Positions 36,370 through 45,862 of a DNA stretch of 64,000 nt are shown here, piece by piece. Each line of letters begins with the position of its first letter. Within the stretch, counting starts at the first letter, position 1. The DNA comes from Salinicoccus luteus DSM 17002. GTDB lineage: Bacteria > Bacillota > Bacilli > Staphylococcales > Salinicoccaceae. The notes beneath the pieces were generated by a model. The model did no database searches. It was not told where the DNA came from and saw only the letters and a list, made by a program, of their open reading frames with translations. The translations under genes were made by a program, and so were the position numbers. The stretch lies in NCBI RefSeq assembly GCF_000712035.1, contig NZ_KL544008.1, forward strand, positions 404,544 to 468,543, given 5' to 3'.

Positions 36370-37140
36370 ATGATGACATTCAATGAAATAGAACAACGGA
36401 TCAGAAAGGACAGGCATGCAAAGCGCGGACTTGAGAAATTCCGTGGGGCTTTCCAGTCATTCGTCAAAAGGACAGGCATAACGATCGGTGACGAGGGGCT
36501 GTATGTCCAGGCGTTCATGCACAGTTCCTATATAAATGATCTGCAGATGGACAAGATATACAATAACGAACGGTTGGAATTCCTCGGCGATGCTGTACTA
36601 GAATTGATGGTTTCAGATTATATATACAATCGCTTCCAGAGTCTGCCGGAAGGCGACCTGACCAAGCTCAGAGCCAATATAGTATGTGAACCCTCACTTG
36701 TAGTATTCGCATCCAAACTCGAAATGCAGCCGCTGATCCTGCTTGGCAGGGGAGAGGAGAAGACCGGCGGCAGGGAGCGCCCGTCGATCGTCTCCGATAC
36801 ATTTGAAGCGTTCCTCGGTGCGCTGTACCTCGACCGTGGGACCGACGAGGCACGGCAGTTCCTCGAACGGCATGTCTTTCCGGAGGTCCAAAACAGCGAC
36901 TATAACGCGGTCATCGACTATAAGACGGGGCTTCAGGAGAAGATGCACAAGACCGAGCGGAAAAGCGTGGAATACCAGCTGCTTGAAGCCACCGGACCGA
37001 GCCACGACAAGACGTTTGTCACAGGCGTATTTGCAGATGGCGACATGATCGGCAGAGGCACCGGCCGTTCCAAGAAGGAATCGGAGCAGAAGGCAGCACA
37101 GCATGCCTTGAGTGAAATGGAGAATAGGGAGAAGCGCTGA
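36370..37140 (+). CDS. rnc: Ribonuclease III
   Basis: Double-stranded RNA endonuclease for rRNA maturation and RNA turnover. About 256 residues. The catalytic signature NERLEFLGDAVLEL and second metal site SDTFEAFLGALYLD are present, with a C-terminal dsRNA-binding domain (DYKTGLQEKMHK ... SKKESEQKAAQHAL). The start is ATG 36370 or 36373, since GGGAGG at 36359-36364 sits 5-8 bases before them. The ATG at 36352 lies upstream of that site. The stop overlaps the smc ATG. Confidence 0.94.
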   Translation: MMTFNEIEQRIRKDRHAKRGLEKFRGAFQSFVKRTGITIGDEGLYVQAFMHSSYINDLQMDKIYNNERLEFLGDAVLELMVSDYIYNRFQSLPEGDLTKLRANIVCEPSLVVFASKLEMQPLILLGRGEEKTGGRERPSIVSDTFEAFLGALYLDRGTDEARQFLERHVFPEVQNSDYNAVIDYKTGLQEKMHKTERKSVEYQLLEATGPSHDKTFVTGVFADGDMIGRGTGRSKKESEQKAAQHALSEMENREKR

Positions 37141-40100
37141 TGGTATATTTGAAGGCAATAGAAGCACACGGATTCAAATCATTCGCAGATAAGGTGAACA
37201 TCAAATTCGATGCCGGCGTCACTGCAGTGGTCGGCCCCAACGGCAGCGGGAAAAGCAACATCACCGATGCAATCCGCTGGGTGCTGGGCGAGCAGTCTGC
37301 CCGCTCCATCCGCGGCGTCAAGATGGAGGATGTCATATTCAACGGTACATCGGACAGGAAGCCGATGAATTTTGCGTTCGTCAGGCTCGTACTCGACAAC
37401 CGTTCGAAGGTGATCCAGCTCGATGCGGACGAAGTGCATATCACAAGAAAACTCTACCGTAATGGCGACAGTGAATACTACATCAATAATGAGAAGAGCC
37501 GCCTCAAGGAGATCAACGAGCTCTTCCTCGATTCAGGCCTCGGCCGAAACGCCTACAACATCATCTCGCAGGGCGAGGTGGATGAGGTGCTGAAGGCGAA
37601 GCCCGACCAGCGGCGTGGGCTCATCGAAGAAGCTGCAGGGGTGATGAAATACAAGCTGCGCAAAAAGGAATCCGAAAAGCGGCTTGAAGATACCGCAGCG
37701 AACCTCAGCCGCGTGCATGACATCATCCATGAACTCGAATCCAGGGTGGGCAGGCTGGAGAAGGAAAGCGCAAATGCCAAGGAATACCTCGCCCTGAAAG
37801 AGGAGATGCGCCATAGCGATATCGAAGTGACGGTCTATGACCTGAATGCATTGATCGGTCTGCTTGAAGCCGAGGGGAAGGCCCTTTCGGAAACGGAGGG
37901 GCACATTGAACAGCACCGCCGGAAGCTTGCGGAGACGGAACACCGCATGGCAGAAGTGGCGGAGAAGCGGGATGCCCACGACCGCCGGAACCGGGAACTG
38001 AACCGGGAACTCGTGGACCATTCCAAAAAGCTCGAACAGACCAACGGCCGCATCGCGCTATACAATGAGCGCAAAAACAACCGGGGCCAGGCGAGCGAAG
38101 ACCTCTCCCAGCGTCTGGCATCCGCCGAAAAGCGCCGGGACGGCGTACGCACCCAGCAGGTGGAGGCTGAAGAGAACCTCACACAGCTGAAGCGTACGGC
38201 AGAACGTCTCGGACAGGCTTTGAAGGAGACGGAGAATGAACGCCGTGAGCTGCTCGAGGATCAGAGTGAAGAGATCGAGAAGCTGAAGGACCAGTATTAT
38301 GACCTGATGGTCGAGAAGACGACGCTCGAGAATGAACATCGCCGTGCCGAGACCGAGAAGGCGCGTCTGGACGACAGCGTCCGCCAGAAGTCGGAACGGC
38401 TGCAGTCGCTGAAGGCAGCGCAGGAAGAGGAGACGGAAACCTCCGCACAGCTCAAGGAGCGGCATGAAAAGATTGAAGGGGACCTCTCTTCAGCGCGGGC
38501 GGCCTACAGGGAAGCCAAGGAAAGCCTGCAGGCGCTCGAAGCACAGTATGACAAGGAGAAGGAGAACCTGGATACTGCCAGACGGTATATAGAACAACAG
38601 TCGTCGAAGCTCGAGATGCTGACCGCCATGCAGAATGAATACCGCGGGTACTATCCGGGTGCCCGCTTCATCCTCAAAAACCGCAGGGATCCGGATGGCA
38701 TCGTCGGTGCCGTCGGGGAACTGCTTTCTGCAGAAAGCCGGTATGTCAAAGCCCTGGATACGGCACTGGGGGCACAGTCACAGAACATCGTCACACAGGA
38801 TGAGGACAGTGCGAAACGTGCCATAAGGCGCCTGAAGGATGCCAAAGCCGGCTTTGCAACTTTCCTGCCCGCCGACATCATCCGTCACAAGCACATCCAT
38901 TCCGATATCCGGGAAATCATCAACCGCTCGTCGATTGATGCGGAAGTGATGTCGGAAGTGGTCGGCTATGAAGCGGATATAGACAACATCGTCTCCCATC
39001 TGCTCGGAATGACACTCGTCACCGCCACGATCGACGAAGCGGCGGCCCTCGCCAAGGAGATCCGCCATAAGCTCCGCATCGTTACGCTGGACGGCGAGAC
39101 GATCATGCCCGGCGGTGCCATGTCCGGCGGTTCCAAAAACGCCAAAAGTTCCATCATCGAAAGCCAGCGCGAGCACCTTGAGACGAAACAGAGGCTTGAA
39201 GCCTACCGGAAGCGTACGGCTGAAATCGAGAAGTCCGTCAAGACCCTTGGCGGCAGGCTGGCTGACCAGATGGCGGAATATGAACGGCTGGAGTCTCGAG
39301 GCAGGGAACTGTCTGAACAGAACGATGCAGTCGAAAGTGAGCGCAGACGCCTTGAATACCAGCTCGAGGCAAGGCAGGAGAACATATCGCTGCTTGAAGC
39401 TGAGCTCGAGAGCCATGACGCTGCAGGCGGAGACGAAGATTATACCGAACGCATCAGGAAGGCTGATGAAGCCCTTGAGGCGCTCGATGCACGCATCCGG
39501 AGAATGAGTGCGTCCGACAAGGACAAGAAGGAGACGCTCCGTCAGCTGACGGACGAGAGCCGCGCCATGGAAAGGGAATATGCCACGGTCAGGGAGCGCC
39601 TCGCCCATGCCGAAGACGAAATGGAACGGCTGGCCGCAGAACTCGAGGAGGCAAGCGGGCTGGTGGAGGACATCGTCAGCCAGCAGCGGCTGATCGAGCA
39701 GGATCTCGGCAGCATTGATGTGGATGCCCTTGAAGCTGAAAGGCAGGCACTTGCAGTGCGGGTCGAAGCGCTCAACGAAGCGACGGAGGAAGCGGCAACA
39801 CTTCAGCATGAGATGAAAAGGGAGTATAATATACTTCAGGAGACCAAGGCTGCACATCTGAAACAGCTGGATACGCTGCAGGAAGAACTGCGCCAGCATA
39901 CAGGCAGGAAGGAAAAGCTGGATGTACAGATCGAACAGAAGATCGAATATCTGTCGGAAACATACAAAACGACGTATGATAGAGCCAAAGCGGAATACCA
40001 GGACTTCTCCAACATCGACCAGAAAAGGATGAAGATATCCCTGAACAGGAAGAGCATCGAAGAGCTTGGGCCTGTGAACCTCGGCGCCATCGAGGAGTTC

Positions 40101-40694
40101 GACCGGGTGAATGAACGCTACCAGTTCCTGAAATCCCAGGAGAATGACCTGCTCGAGGCCAGGGGGACGCTGCTTGAAGTCATAGAAGAAATGGATGAGG
40201 CAGTAGCCATCCGCTTCCAGTCCTCATTTGAACAGATCAACCAGCATTTTGGGGAAGTGTTCAGCACGATGTTCGGCGGCGGCCAGGCGGAACTCAGGTT
40301 GACGGAACCCGGCAACTATCTGGAGTCGGGGGTCGAAATCTACGCCCAGCCGCCCGGCAAGAAGCTGTCCACACTATCCCTCCTTTCGGGAGGCGAACGT
40401 GCGCTGACAGCCATCAGCCTGCTCTTCAGTCTGCTGAAAGTGCGGGCGAGTCCATTCATCATACTGGACGAAGTGGAGGCGGCACTCGATGAAGCGAATG
40501 TCATCCGCTATGCCCGATATTTGAAGCAGCTGGCAGAAGACACCCAGTTCATCGTCATCACCCACCGCAAGGGAACGATGGAGGAGAGCGACCGTTTGTT
40601 TGGCGTGACGATGCAGGAACGCGGCGTGAGTCAGCTGATCAGCGTGGATCTGAAGGAATATGAAGATAATATCAGAGAGGAAGAGACAGTGTGA
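37140..40694 (+). CDS. smc: Chromosome partition protein Smc
   Basis: Condensin ATPase that extrudes DNA loops and, with ScpA/ScpB, aligns chromosome arms. 1184 residues, a standard length. The N-terminal head has Walker A GPNGSGKSNITDAIRW. A long coiled coil follows, with a hinge at about 500-677 (GYYPGARFILK to MPGGAMSGGS), then the return coiled coil. The C-terminal head has signature LSGGERALTAISLLF and Walker B ILDEVEAALDEAN. It overlaps rnc by one base and ftsY by four, giving the usual rnc-smc-ftsY order. Confidence 0.97.
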   Translation: MVYLKAIEAHGFKSFADKVNIKFDAGVTAVVGPNGSGKSNITDAIRWVLGEQSARSIRGVKMEDVIFNGTSDRKPMNFAFVRLVLDNRSKVIQLDADEVHITRKLYRNGDSEYYINNEKSRLKEINELFLDSGLGRNAYNIISQGEVDEVLKAKPDQRRGLIEEAAGVMKYKLRKKESEKRLEDTAANLSRVHDIIHELESRVGRLEKESANAKEYLALKEEMRHSDIEVTVYDLNALIGLLEAEGKALSETEGHIEQHRRKLAETEHRMAEVAEKRDAHDRRNRELNRELVDHSKKLEQTNGRIALYNERKNNRGQASEDLSQRLASAEKRRDGVRTQQVEAEENLTQLKRTAERLGQALKETENERRELLEDQSEEIEKLKDQYYDLMVEKTTLENEHRRAETEKARLDDSVRQKSERLQSLKAAQEEETETSAQLKERHEKIEGDLSSARAAYREAKESLQALEAQYDKEKENLDTARRYIEQQSSKLEMLTAMQNEYRGYYPGARFILKNRRDPDGIVGAVGELLSAESRYVKALDTALGAQSQNIVTQDEDSAKRAIRRLKDAKAGFATFLPADIIRHKHIHSDIREIINRSSIDAEVMSEVVGYEADIDNIVSHLLGMTLVTATIDEAAALAKEIRHKLRIVTLDGETIMPGGAMSGGSKNAKSSIIESQREHLETKQRLEAYRKRTAEIEKSVKTLGGRLADQMAEYERLESRGRELSEQNDAVESERRRLEYQLEARQENISLLEAELESHDAAGGDEDYTERIRKADEALEALDARIRRMSASDKDKKETLRQLTDESRAMEREYATVRERLAHAEDEMERLAAELEEASGLVEDIVSQQRLIEQDLGSIDVDALEAERQALAVRVEALNEATEEAATLQHEMKREYNILQETKAAHLKQLDTLQEELRQHTGRKEKLDVQIEQKIEYLSETYKTTYDRAKAEYQDFSNIDQKRMKISLNRKSIEELGPVNLGAIEEFDRVNERYQFLKSQENDLLEARGTLLEVIEEMDEAVAIRFQSSFEQINQHFGEVFSTMFGGGQAELRLTEPGNYLESGVEIYAQPPGKKLSTLSLLSGGERALTAISLLFSLLKVRASPFIILDEVEAALDEANVIRYARYLKQLAEDTQFIVITHRKGTMEESDRLFGVTMQERGVSQLISVDLKEYEDNIREEETV

Positions 40695-41821
40695 GCTTTT
40701 TAAAACGACTGAAAGATAAATTCCAGCCGAAAACCGACCAGCCGCATCCCGAGGAGCAGGAATCCCTCGAGTCCCAGAGTGAGGCCCTCGATGACGGTCT
40801 GATCAGTATAGAGGAGTTCGAGGAATGGGAACAGGAGCAGATCGGCTATAAATTCAAGGCCGGCCTCGAAAAGAGCCGGGAGAAGTTCCAGAATGAAATC
40901 AATGAACTGATGGCGCGCTACCGTACAGTCGATGAAGATTTCTTTGAAGCCCTGGAGGAAGTGCTGATCTCAGCGGACGTCGGCTTCAATACAGTGATGG
41001 AGCTCACCGATGAACTCCGTCATGAGGCGAAGGTGAAGAACATTACGGAAACCGCCGACCTCAGGGAGACGATCGTCGAGAAGATGGTCGAAATCTATGA
41101 GCGCAATGACGACCTGCCTGAAACGGTGAACATGCAGGATGACGAGCTTACTGTCATCCTCGTCGTCGGTGTCAATGGCGTCGGCAAGACGACGAGCATC
41201 GGCAAGCTTGCCCATAAGTACAGGCAGGAGGGCAAAAGTGTCATGCTGGCCGCCGGGGATACATTCCGTGCAGGGGCGATCAACCAGCTGCAGATATGGG
41301 GGGACCGTGTCGGCGTCGATGTCATCCGCCAGGCGGAGGGCAGCGACCCTGCAGCGGTGATGTTCGATGCCGTCAATGCAGCCAAAAAACGCAAGGCGGA
41401 TGTATTGATCTGTGATACTGCCGGCCGCCTCCAGAACAAGGGCAACCTGATGAATGAGCTGTCAAAAATCAAGAAGGTCATCCAGAAGGTTGTTCCAAGT
41501 GCACCACATGAATCCCTGCTCGTACTGGATGCGACAACCGGACAGAATGCGTTGAGCCAGGCGAAGGCATTCAAGGAGGTCACGGACGTTTCAGGCATCA
41601 TCCTGACCAAGCTTGACGGCACGGCCAAGGGGGGCATCGTCCTTGCGATAAAGAACGAACTGGGTATTCCGGTGAAGTTCGTCGGCCTCGGCGAACAGCT
41701 GGATGACCTCCAGGAATTCAGTGCAGAGAACTACGTATACGGCCTGTTTGCCGATATGGTTTCGGAAGCTGAGGAGGAAGCGGGCACAGACGCAAAAGAA
41801 GAGGGTGGCAGGAGTGATTGA
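40691..41821 (+). CDS. ftsY: Signal recognition particle receptor FtsY
   Basis: GTPase that docks SRP-ribosome complexes at the membrane. 376 residues starting at GTG 40691, overlapping the smc stop. An acidic A domain (about 1-60) precedes the NG domain with P-loop [35 protein letters not shown] and [10 protein letters not shown]. It is co-transcribed with ylxM-ffh, so receptor and SRP54 are made together. Confidence 0.96.
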   Translation: MSFLKRLKDKFQPKTDQPHPEEQESLESQSEALDDGLISIEEFEEWEQEQIGYKFKAGLEKSREKFQNEINELMARYRTVDEDFFEALEEVLISADVGFNTVMELTDELRHEAKVKNITETADLRETIVEKMVEIYERNDDLPETVNMQDDELTVILVVGVNGVGKTTSIGKLAHKYRQEGKSVMLAAGDTFRAGAINQLQIWGDRVGVDVIRQAEGSDPAAVMFDAVNAAKKRKADVLICDTAGRLQNKGNLMNELSKIKKVIQKVVPSAPHESLLVLDATTGQNALSQAKAFKEVTDVSGIILTKLDGTAKGGIVLAIKNELGIPVKFVGLGEQLDDLQEFSAENYVYGLFADMVSEAEEEAGTDAKEEGGRSD

Positions 41822-42149
41822 GGGTCTCGAGCGCACGATGCGCATGAACTACCTCTATGATTTCTACCACACGCTGCTGACGGACAAGCAGCGCAAGTAT
41901 ATAGAGCTTTACTATCTCGAGGATTTCGCCTTCAGCGAGATCGCCGAAGAGCTTGAAGTGACAAGGCAGGCCGTTTATGATAATTTAAAGCGGTCGAAGG
42001 ATCTCCTGGAGCATTACGAGGAGAATCTGGGCATGTACAAAAATTTTGTGTCGAGGCAGTCCCTGATGAAACGCCTGAGGGAGAAGCTCGACCATAACGA
42101 AGATAAAGAAATCGCAATAATTTTAGATGAGCTTGAAGCGCTCGATTAG
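41814..42149 (+). CDS. ylxM: UPF0122 helix-turn-helix protein YlxM
   Basis: Small SRP-associated protein thought to modulate Ffh/FtsY function. 111 residues from GTG 41814, placed by comparison with staphylococcal YlxM (conserved [15 protein letters not shown]). The open frame upstream lies in ftsY and is not coding. A sigma-like HTH reads [27 protein letters not shown]. It overlaps ftsY by 8 bases and lies 12 bases before ffh. Confidence 0.88.
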   Translation: MIEGLERTMRMNYLYDFYHTLLTDKQRKYIELYYLEDFAFSEIAEELEVTRQAVYDNLKRSKDLLEHYEENLGMYKNFVSRQSLMKRLREKLDHNEDKEIAIILDELEALD

Positions 42150-42161
42150 GAGGAGAAGATT

Positions 42162-43508
42162 ATGGCTTTTGAAGGTTTAGGAGAACGCCTCCAAGCGACA
42201 ATGGACCGCATAAAAAGCAAGGGGAAAGTCACCGAATCCGATGTAAAGGTGATGATGCGTGAAGTCCGTCTTGCACTGCTCGAAGCAGACGTCAACTTCA
42301 AGGTCGTCAAGCAGTTCGTCAACCAGGTGAAGGAGCGGGCACTGGGATCGGACGTCATGCAGTCGCTGACACCGGGCCAGCAGGTCATCAAGATCGTCAA
42401 GGAAGAACTGACCGAACTGATGGGCGGGGAGAACCAGAAGATCACCCTCGCAAACAAACCGCCGACCGTCATCATGATGGTCGGTCTGCAGGGTGCAGGT
42501 AAAACGACGACAGCGGGGAAACTCGCCCTGCATCTGCGCAAGAATTTCAACAAGAAGCCGATGCTCGTGGCCGGCGATATATATCGTCCTGCAGCCATCG
42601 ACCAGCTGGAGACCGTCGGCAGGCAGATTGATGTACCGGTGTTCTCCCTTGGGGACCAGGTCAAACCGCAGCAGATTGTCACCGAGGCGATGGAACATGC
42701 CAAGGCGGAGCATCTGGATACGGTCATCATCGATACGGCAGGCCGCCTGCATATCGATGAGAACCTCATGAACGAACTCAAAGACATCAAGGAGATAGCA
42801 GATCCAAATGAAATCATGCTCGTCGTCGATGCGATGACCGGTCAGGATGCCGTAAATGTTGCAGAGTCATTCAATGAGCTGCTCGACATTACGGGTGTCA
42901 CGCTGACGAAGCTGGACGGCGACACACGCGGTGGTGCGGCACTCTCCATCCGTTCGGTTACTGAGAAGCCAATCAAATTCGTCGGTATGTCGGAGAAGAT
43001 GGATGGACTGGAGGCATTCCACCCGGACCGCATGGCGCAGCGCATACTCGGCATGGGCGATGTGCTCTCCATCATCGAGAAGGCCCAGGCAAATGTGGAT
43101 GAGACGGATCAGAAGGAACTTGAGAAGAAGATCAAGGACCAGAGCTTCACGCTGGATGATTTCTTGGCCCAGATGGACCAGGTGAAGGATCTCGGCCCAC
43201 TGGATGAACTTCTGAAGATGATGCCCGGCGCCAACAAGATCAAGGGGCTCGACAAGATGCAGATGAGCGGCAAGGAGATCGATCATGTCCAGGCGATCAT
43301 CCGATCCATGACGATGCAGGAGCGTGAAAACCCATCCGTCATCAATGCAAGCCGCAAGAAGAGGATTGCGAGAGGTTCCGGCCGCAGTCTGCAGGAAGTC
43401 AACCGTCTGCTCAAGCAGTTCAACGAGATGAAGAAGATGATGAAGCAGATGACCAGCCAGAAGGGCAAGAAGAAGAATCCATTCGGAAATATGGGTCTTC
43501 CGTTCTAA
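42162..43508 (+). CDS. ffh: Signal recognition particle protein Ffh (SRP54)
   Basis: Binds signal peptides of nascent membrane proteins and the SRP RNA. 448 residues. The NG domain has GLQGAGKTTTAGKLA, DTAGRLHIDENLM and TKLDGDTRGGA. The methionine-rich M domain (about 300-440) has the RNA-binding SGRSLQEVNRLLKQF and many Met residues. GGAGGAG ribosome site. The SRP RNA gene is not in this window. Confidence 0.97.
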   Translation: MAFEGLGERLQATMDRIKSKGKVTESDVKVMMREVRLALLEADVNFKVVKQFVNQVKERALGSDVMQSLTPGQQVIKIVKEELTELMGGENQKITLANKPPTVIMMVGLQGAGKTTTAGKLALHLRKNFNKKPMLVAGDIYRPAAIDQLETVGRQIDVPVFSLGDQVKPQQIVTEAMEHAKAEHLDTVIIDTAGRLHIDENLMNELKDIKEIADPNEIMLVVDAMTGQDAVNVAESFNELLDITGVTLTKLDGDTRGGAALSIRSVTEKPIKFVGMSEKMDGLEAFHPDRMAQRILGMGDVLSIIEKAQANVDETDQKELEKKIKDQSFTLDDFLAQMDQVKDLGPLDELLKMMPGANKIKGLDKMQMSGKEIDHVQAIIRSMTMQERENPSVINASRKKRIARGSGRSLQEVNRLLKQFNEMKKMMKQMTSQKGKKKNPFGNMGLPF

Positions 43509-43514
43509 AATAGA

Positions 43515-43550
43515 AACTCTGTAAAGGAAAAGGTCTTTACAGAGTTTTTT
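43515..43550 (+). terminator. Terminator after ffh
   Basis: AACTCTGTAAAG and CTTTACAGAGTT form a 12-bp stem with an 8-base loop and a T tract. The right arm also contains the -35 hexamer of the following rpsP promoter. Confidence 0.85.
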
Positions 43551-43564
43551 CTTTCTGTTATAGT
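43536..43564 (+). promoter_or_regulatory. Predicted SigA promoter of rpsP operon, overlapping the ffh terminator
   Basis: TTTACA (43536-43541), a 17-base spacer and TATAGT (43559-43564) lie 42 bases before rpsP. The -35 hexamer is embedded in the 3' arm of the ffh terminator. Confidence 0.6.
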
Positions 43565-43605
43565 AGTAAAAGTGAAATTGAGAAATTGGAAGGAGCTAAT
43601 ATAAC

Positions 43606-43881
43606 ATGGCAGTTAAACTCAGATTGACACGCATGGGTTCAAATAAGAAACCTTACTACCGTATCGTCGTTGCGGATTCCCGCAGCCCAAGGGACGGTCG
43701 TATCATCGAACAGATCGGTTCATACAACCCGGTTACAAAAAATGATGACAACGTAACACTGGACGAGGACAAAGCACTTGAGTGGTTGCAGAATGGTGCA
43801 AAACCAAGTGACACAGTACGCAACATCCTCAGCCAAAAAGGTGTTATGGAACGTTATCATAATGCAAAGCACGGGAAATAA
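43606..43881 (+). CDS. rpsP: 30S ribosomal protein S16
   Basis: 91-residue ribosomal protein with [31 protein letters not shown] and IEQIGSYNP, the S16 hallmark. AAGGAG lies about 10 bases before ATG. It leads the rpsP-khpA-rimM-trmD-rplS cluster. Confidence 0.97.
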   Translation: MAVKLRLTRMGSNKKPYYRIVVADSRSPRDGRIIEQIGSYNPVTKNDDNVTLDEDKALEWLQNGAKPSDTVRNILSQKGVMERYHNAKHGK

Positions 43882-43887
43882 TCCCGG

Positions 43888-44115
43888 ATGAAACAACTGC
43901 TTCAAACAATTCTTGAACCGATGCTTGAACATCCCGAGGCGCTTGAGATCGAAGTGGAGGAAACGAAATACAACGTTTCCTACAAGATCAGGGTCCATGA
44001 GGACGATGTCGGCCGTGTGATCGGCAAGCGTGGCCGCATGATCAAGGCGGTGCGCACAATCATGTCGAATGCGAATCATGGCAGTTCAAAGAAAGTGTTT
44101 GTTGATGTCGATTAG
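43888..44115 (+). CDS. khpA: KH-domain RNA-binding protein KhpA
   Basis: 75-residue single KH domain with the GxxG loop in VIGKRGRMIKAVRTIM. KhpA pairs with KhpB to bind RNA and influences cell elongation and division in Gram-positive cocci. It lies 6 bases after rpsP, as with B. subtilis ylqC, and is followed by a small hairpin. The B. subtilis gene ylqD that normally follows is absent here. Confidence 0.88.
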   Translation: MKQLLQTILEPMLEHPEALEIEVEETKYNVSYKIRVHEDDVGRVIGKRGRMIKAVRTIMSNANHGSSKKVFVDVD

Positions 44116-44140
44116 GCACACCGGGTGGTGTGCCTTTTTT
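44114..44140 (+). terminator. Small hairpin with T tract between khpA and rimM
   Basis: AGGCACACC and GGTGTGCCT pair around GGGT, followed by five to six T. Located in mid-operon, it may be a partial attenuator that lowers rimM-trmD relative to rpsP. Confidence 0.65.
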
Positions 44141-44171
44141 GTATCATCCCATTACCGTAAGGAGGCATATA

Positions 44172-44666
44172 ATGAAAATCAGTATCGGCCGTCTTGTCAA
44201 TTTCCATGGTGTCCGCGGGGAAGTCAAAGTGATGAGTGATTCCGATTTCGCAGAATCAAGGTTCTCACCGGGCAGCACTGTGGAAGTGGACGGTACAGAC
44301 TATACAATCGAAAGCTACCGCACCCATAAGAGCTTCCATCTGCTGAAGTTCAAAGGGATTGGAAACATCAATGAAGTGGAGCACCTGAAGGGTGCTGAAA
44401 TCATTCAGGAAGTGGATGCAGTGGACATTCCCCTGGATGAAGGGGAATACCATTACCGGGAGATCATCGGGCTCGAGGTGAAGCTTGAGGACAGCCTCGA
44501 GGTGATCGGCACAATCGAGGACATATTCGAGACCGGGGCCAATGATGTATGGGTGGTCAAAGGTGAAAAGCAGTACATGATTCCATATATAGAAGATGTG
44601 GTGAAGGATGTAGACCTTGAACAGGGTCATGTCATCATCCATCCAATGGAGGGGCTGCTCGAGTGA
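44172..44666 (+). CDS. rimM: Ribosome maturation factor RimM
   Basis: Assists 30S head assembly and binds S19. 164 residues from ATG 44172, set by AAGGAGG a few bases upstream. The longer frame begins within the hairpin. Features are [16 protein letters not shown] at the start and a PRC-barrel domain with [23 protein letters not shown]. Its TGA overlaps the GTG of trmD. Confidence 0.93.
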   Translation: MKISIGRLVNFHGVRGEVKVMSDSDFAESRFSPGSTVEVDGTDYTIESYRTHKSFHLLKFKGIGNINEVEHLKGAEIIQEVDAVDIPLDEGEYHYREIIGLEVKLEDSLEVIGTIEDIFETGANDVWVVKGEKQYMIPYIEDVVKDVDLEQGHVIIHPMEGLLE

Positions 44667-45334
44667 ACATTCATTATTTGACGCTGTTCCCCGAAATGTA
44701 TGAAGGCGTGCTCGGCACATCCATCCTCGGGCGTGCGAAGGAGAAGGGCATCGTGGACTACCATACCGTGAATTTCCGGGACTATTCCGGGAACAAGCAC
44801 AACAAGGTGGATGACTATCCGTATGGTGGGGGTGCCGGAATGGTGCTGAAGCCGGAGCCCGTCTTCAATGCGATGGATGCGATGGACCTTGAGAATCCCA
44901 GGGTCATCCTGATGTGTCCGCAGGGCCGGCCGTTCGATCAGAAGATGGCCGAGGAGCTGAGCCGGGAGGAGGACATCGTCTTCATCTGCGGCCATTACGA
45001 GGGATATGATGAACGCATCCGTACGCTGGTGACGGATGAAGTGTCGATTGGCGACTACGTGCTTACCGGCGGCGAGCTGGCGAGCATGACGATGACCGAT
45101 GCCATCGTGCGGCTGATTCCGGGTGTGCTCAGCCGGGAGGAAAGCCACCAGGAGGACTCCTTCAGCACAGGCCTTCTCGAACACCCCCATTATACGAGAC
45201 CCCGGGAATATCGGGGCATGGAAGTGCCTGAGGTGCTGCTGAACGGGAATCATCGACTGATTGAAGAGTGGCGCCGTGAGGAAAGCATGAAGCGGACCCG
45301 GGAAAGACGGCCCGACCTGCTCGAAGAAGAGTAG
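44663..45334 (+). CDS. trmD: tRNA (guanine-37-N1)-methyltransferase
   Basis: Methylates G37 of tRNAs reading CNN codons, preventing frameshifts. 223 residues from GTG 44663. The trefoil-knot SAM site shows [13 protein letters not shown] and [24 protein letters not shown] and [10 protein letters not shown] are in the N-terminal half. The protein is somewhat short, about 20 residues less than the usual 240-245, with the deficit at the C-terminal end after [11 protein letters not shown]. The catalytic parts are complete. Confidence 0.94.
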   Translation: MNIHYLTLFPEMYEGVLGTSILGRAKEKGIVDYHTVNFRDYSGNKHNKVDDYPYGGGAGMVLKPEPVFNAMDAMDLENPRVILMCPQGRPFDQKMAEELSREEDIVFICGHYEGYDERIRTLVTDEVSIGDYVLTGGELASMTMTDAIVRLIPGVLSREESHQEDSFSTGLLEHPHYTRPREYRGMEVPEVLLNGNHRLIEEWRREESMKRTRERRPDLLEEE

Positions 45335-45353
45335 TGAGGTTTAATTTTACCCG

Positions 45354-45382
45354 TTGAAAGCACGGGAGTATTATGGTAATAT
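45354..45382 (+). promoter_or_regulatory. Predicted SigA promoter of rplS
   Basis: TTGAAA (45354-45359), a 17-base spacer and TAATAT (45377-45382) lie in the 127-bp trmD-rplS gap, so L19 can be made independently of the rpsP promoter. Confidence 0.6.
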
Positions 45383-45461
45383 TATACGAGTGTCAAGGAC
45401 ACATATACACAATCATCCGCTGCTATGATGGGCAAGATAATTGGAAGAAGGAGAAGATAAC

Positions 45462-45809
45462 ATGTCACAGCAATTAATCAATGAGCTGACAAAAGAACAG
45501 CTTAAAACTGATCTGCCGGACTTCAAGGCCGGAGATACTGTACGTGTACACGTACGTATCGTTGAGGGCTCACGCGAGCGTATCCAGGTCTTCGAAGGTG
45601 TAGTAATCAAACGTCGCGGAGGCGGCATTTCCGAAACGTTTACAGTACGTAAGATCTCTTACGGTGTAGGTGTTGAGCGTACCTTCCCGGTACACACGCC
45701 TAAAATCGAAAAGATCGAAGTGACACGCCGTGGTCGTGTACGTCGTGCGAAACTCTACTACCTGCGTAACCTGCGCGGTAAAGCTGCACGTATCAGAGAA
45801 ATCCGATAG
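45462..45809 (+). CDS. rplS: 50S ribosomal protein L19
   Basis: 115-residue ribosomal protein at the 30S-50S interface. ATG 45462 is chosen because AAGGAGA lies 6-7 bases upstream. The family core reads [44 protein letters not shown] and the C-terminal [18 protein letters not shown]. Its codons (CGT Arg, GTA Val) suggest high expression. It is followed by a strong terminator. Confidence 0.97.
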   Translation: MSQQLINELTKEQLKTDLPDFKAGDTVRVHVRIVEGSRERIQVFEGVVIKRRGGGISETFTVRKISYGVGVERTFPVHTPKIEKIEVTRRGRVRRAKLYYLRNLRGKAARIREIR

Positions 45810-45818
45810 AACCACAAG

Positions 45819-45853
45819 AACGCCTGACAGTCTGACTGTCAGGCGTTTTTTTC
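45819..45853. terminator. Bidirectional terminator between rplS and yfhO
   Basis: AACGCCTGACAGT and ACTGTCAGGCGTT form a perfect 13-bp stem with loop CTG and a T tract. rplS and yfhO converge here. Confidence 0.9.
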
Positions 45854-45862
45854 TGTCTGTTT

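Noticed and set aside
38778-39899. 373-residue minus-strand frame inside smc
   Set aside because: Antisense to a certain coiled-coil gene; composition is that of a shadow frame.
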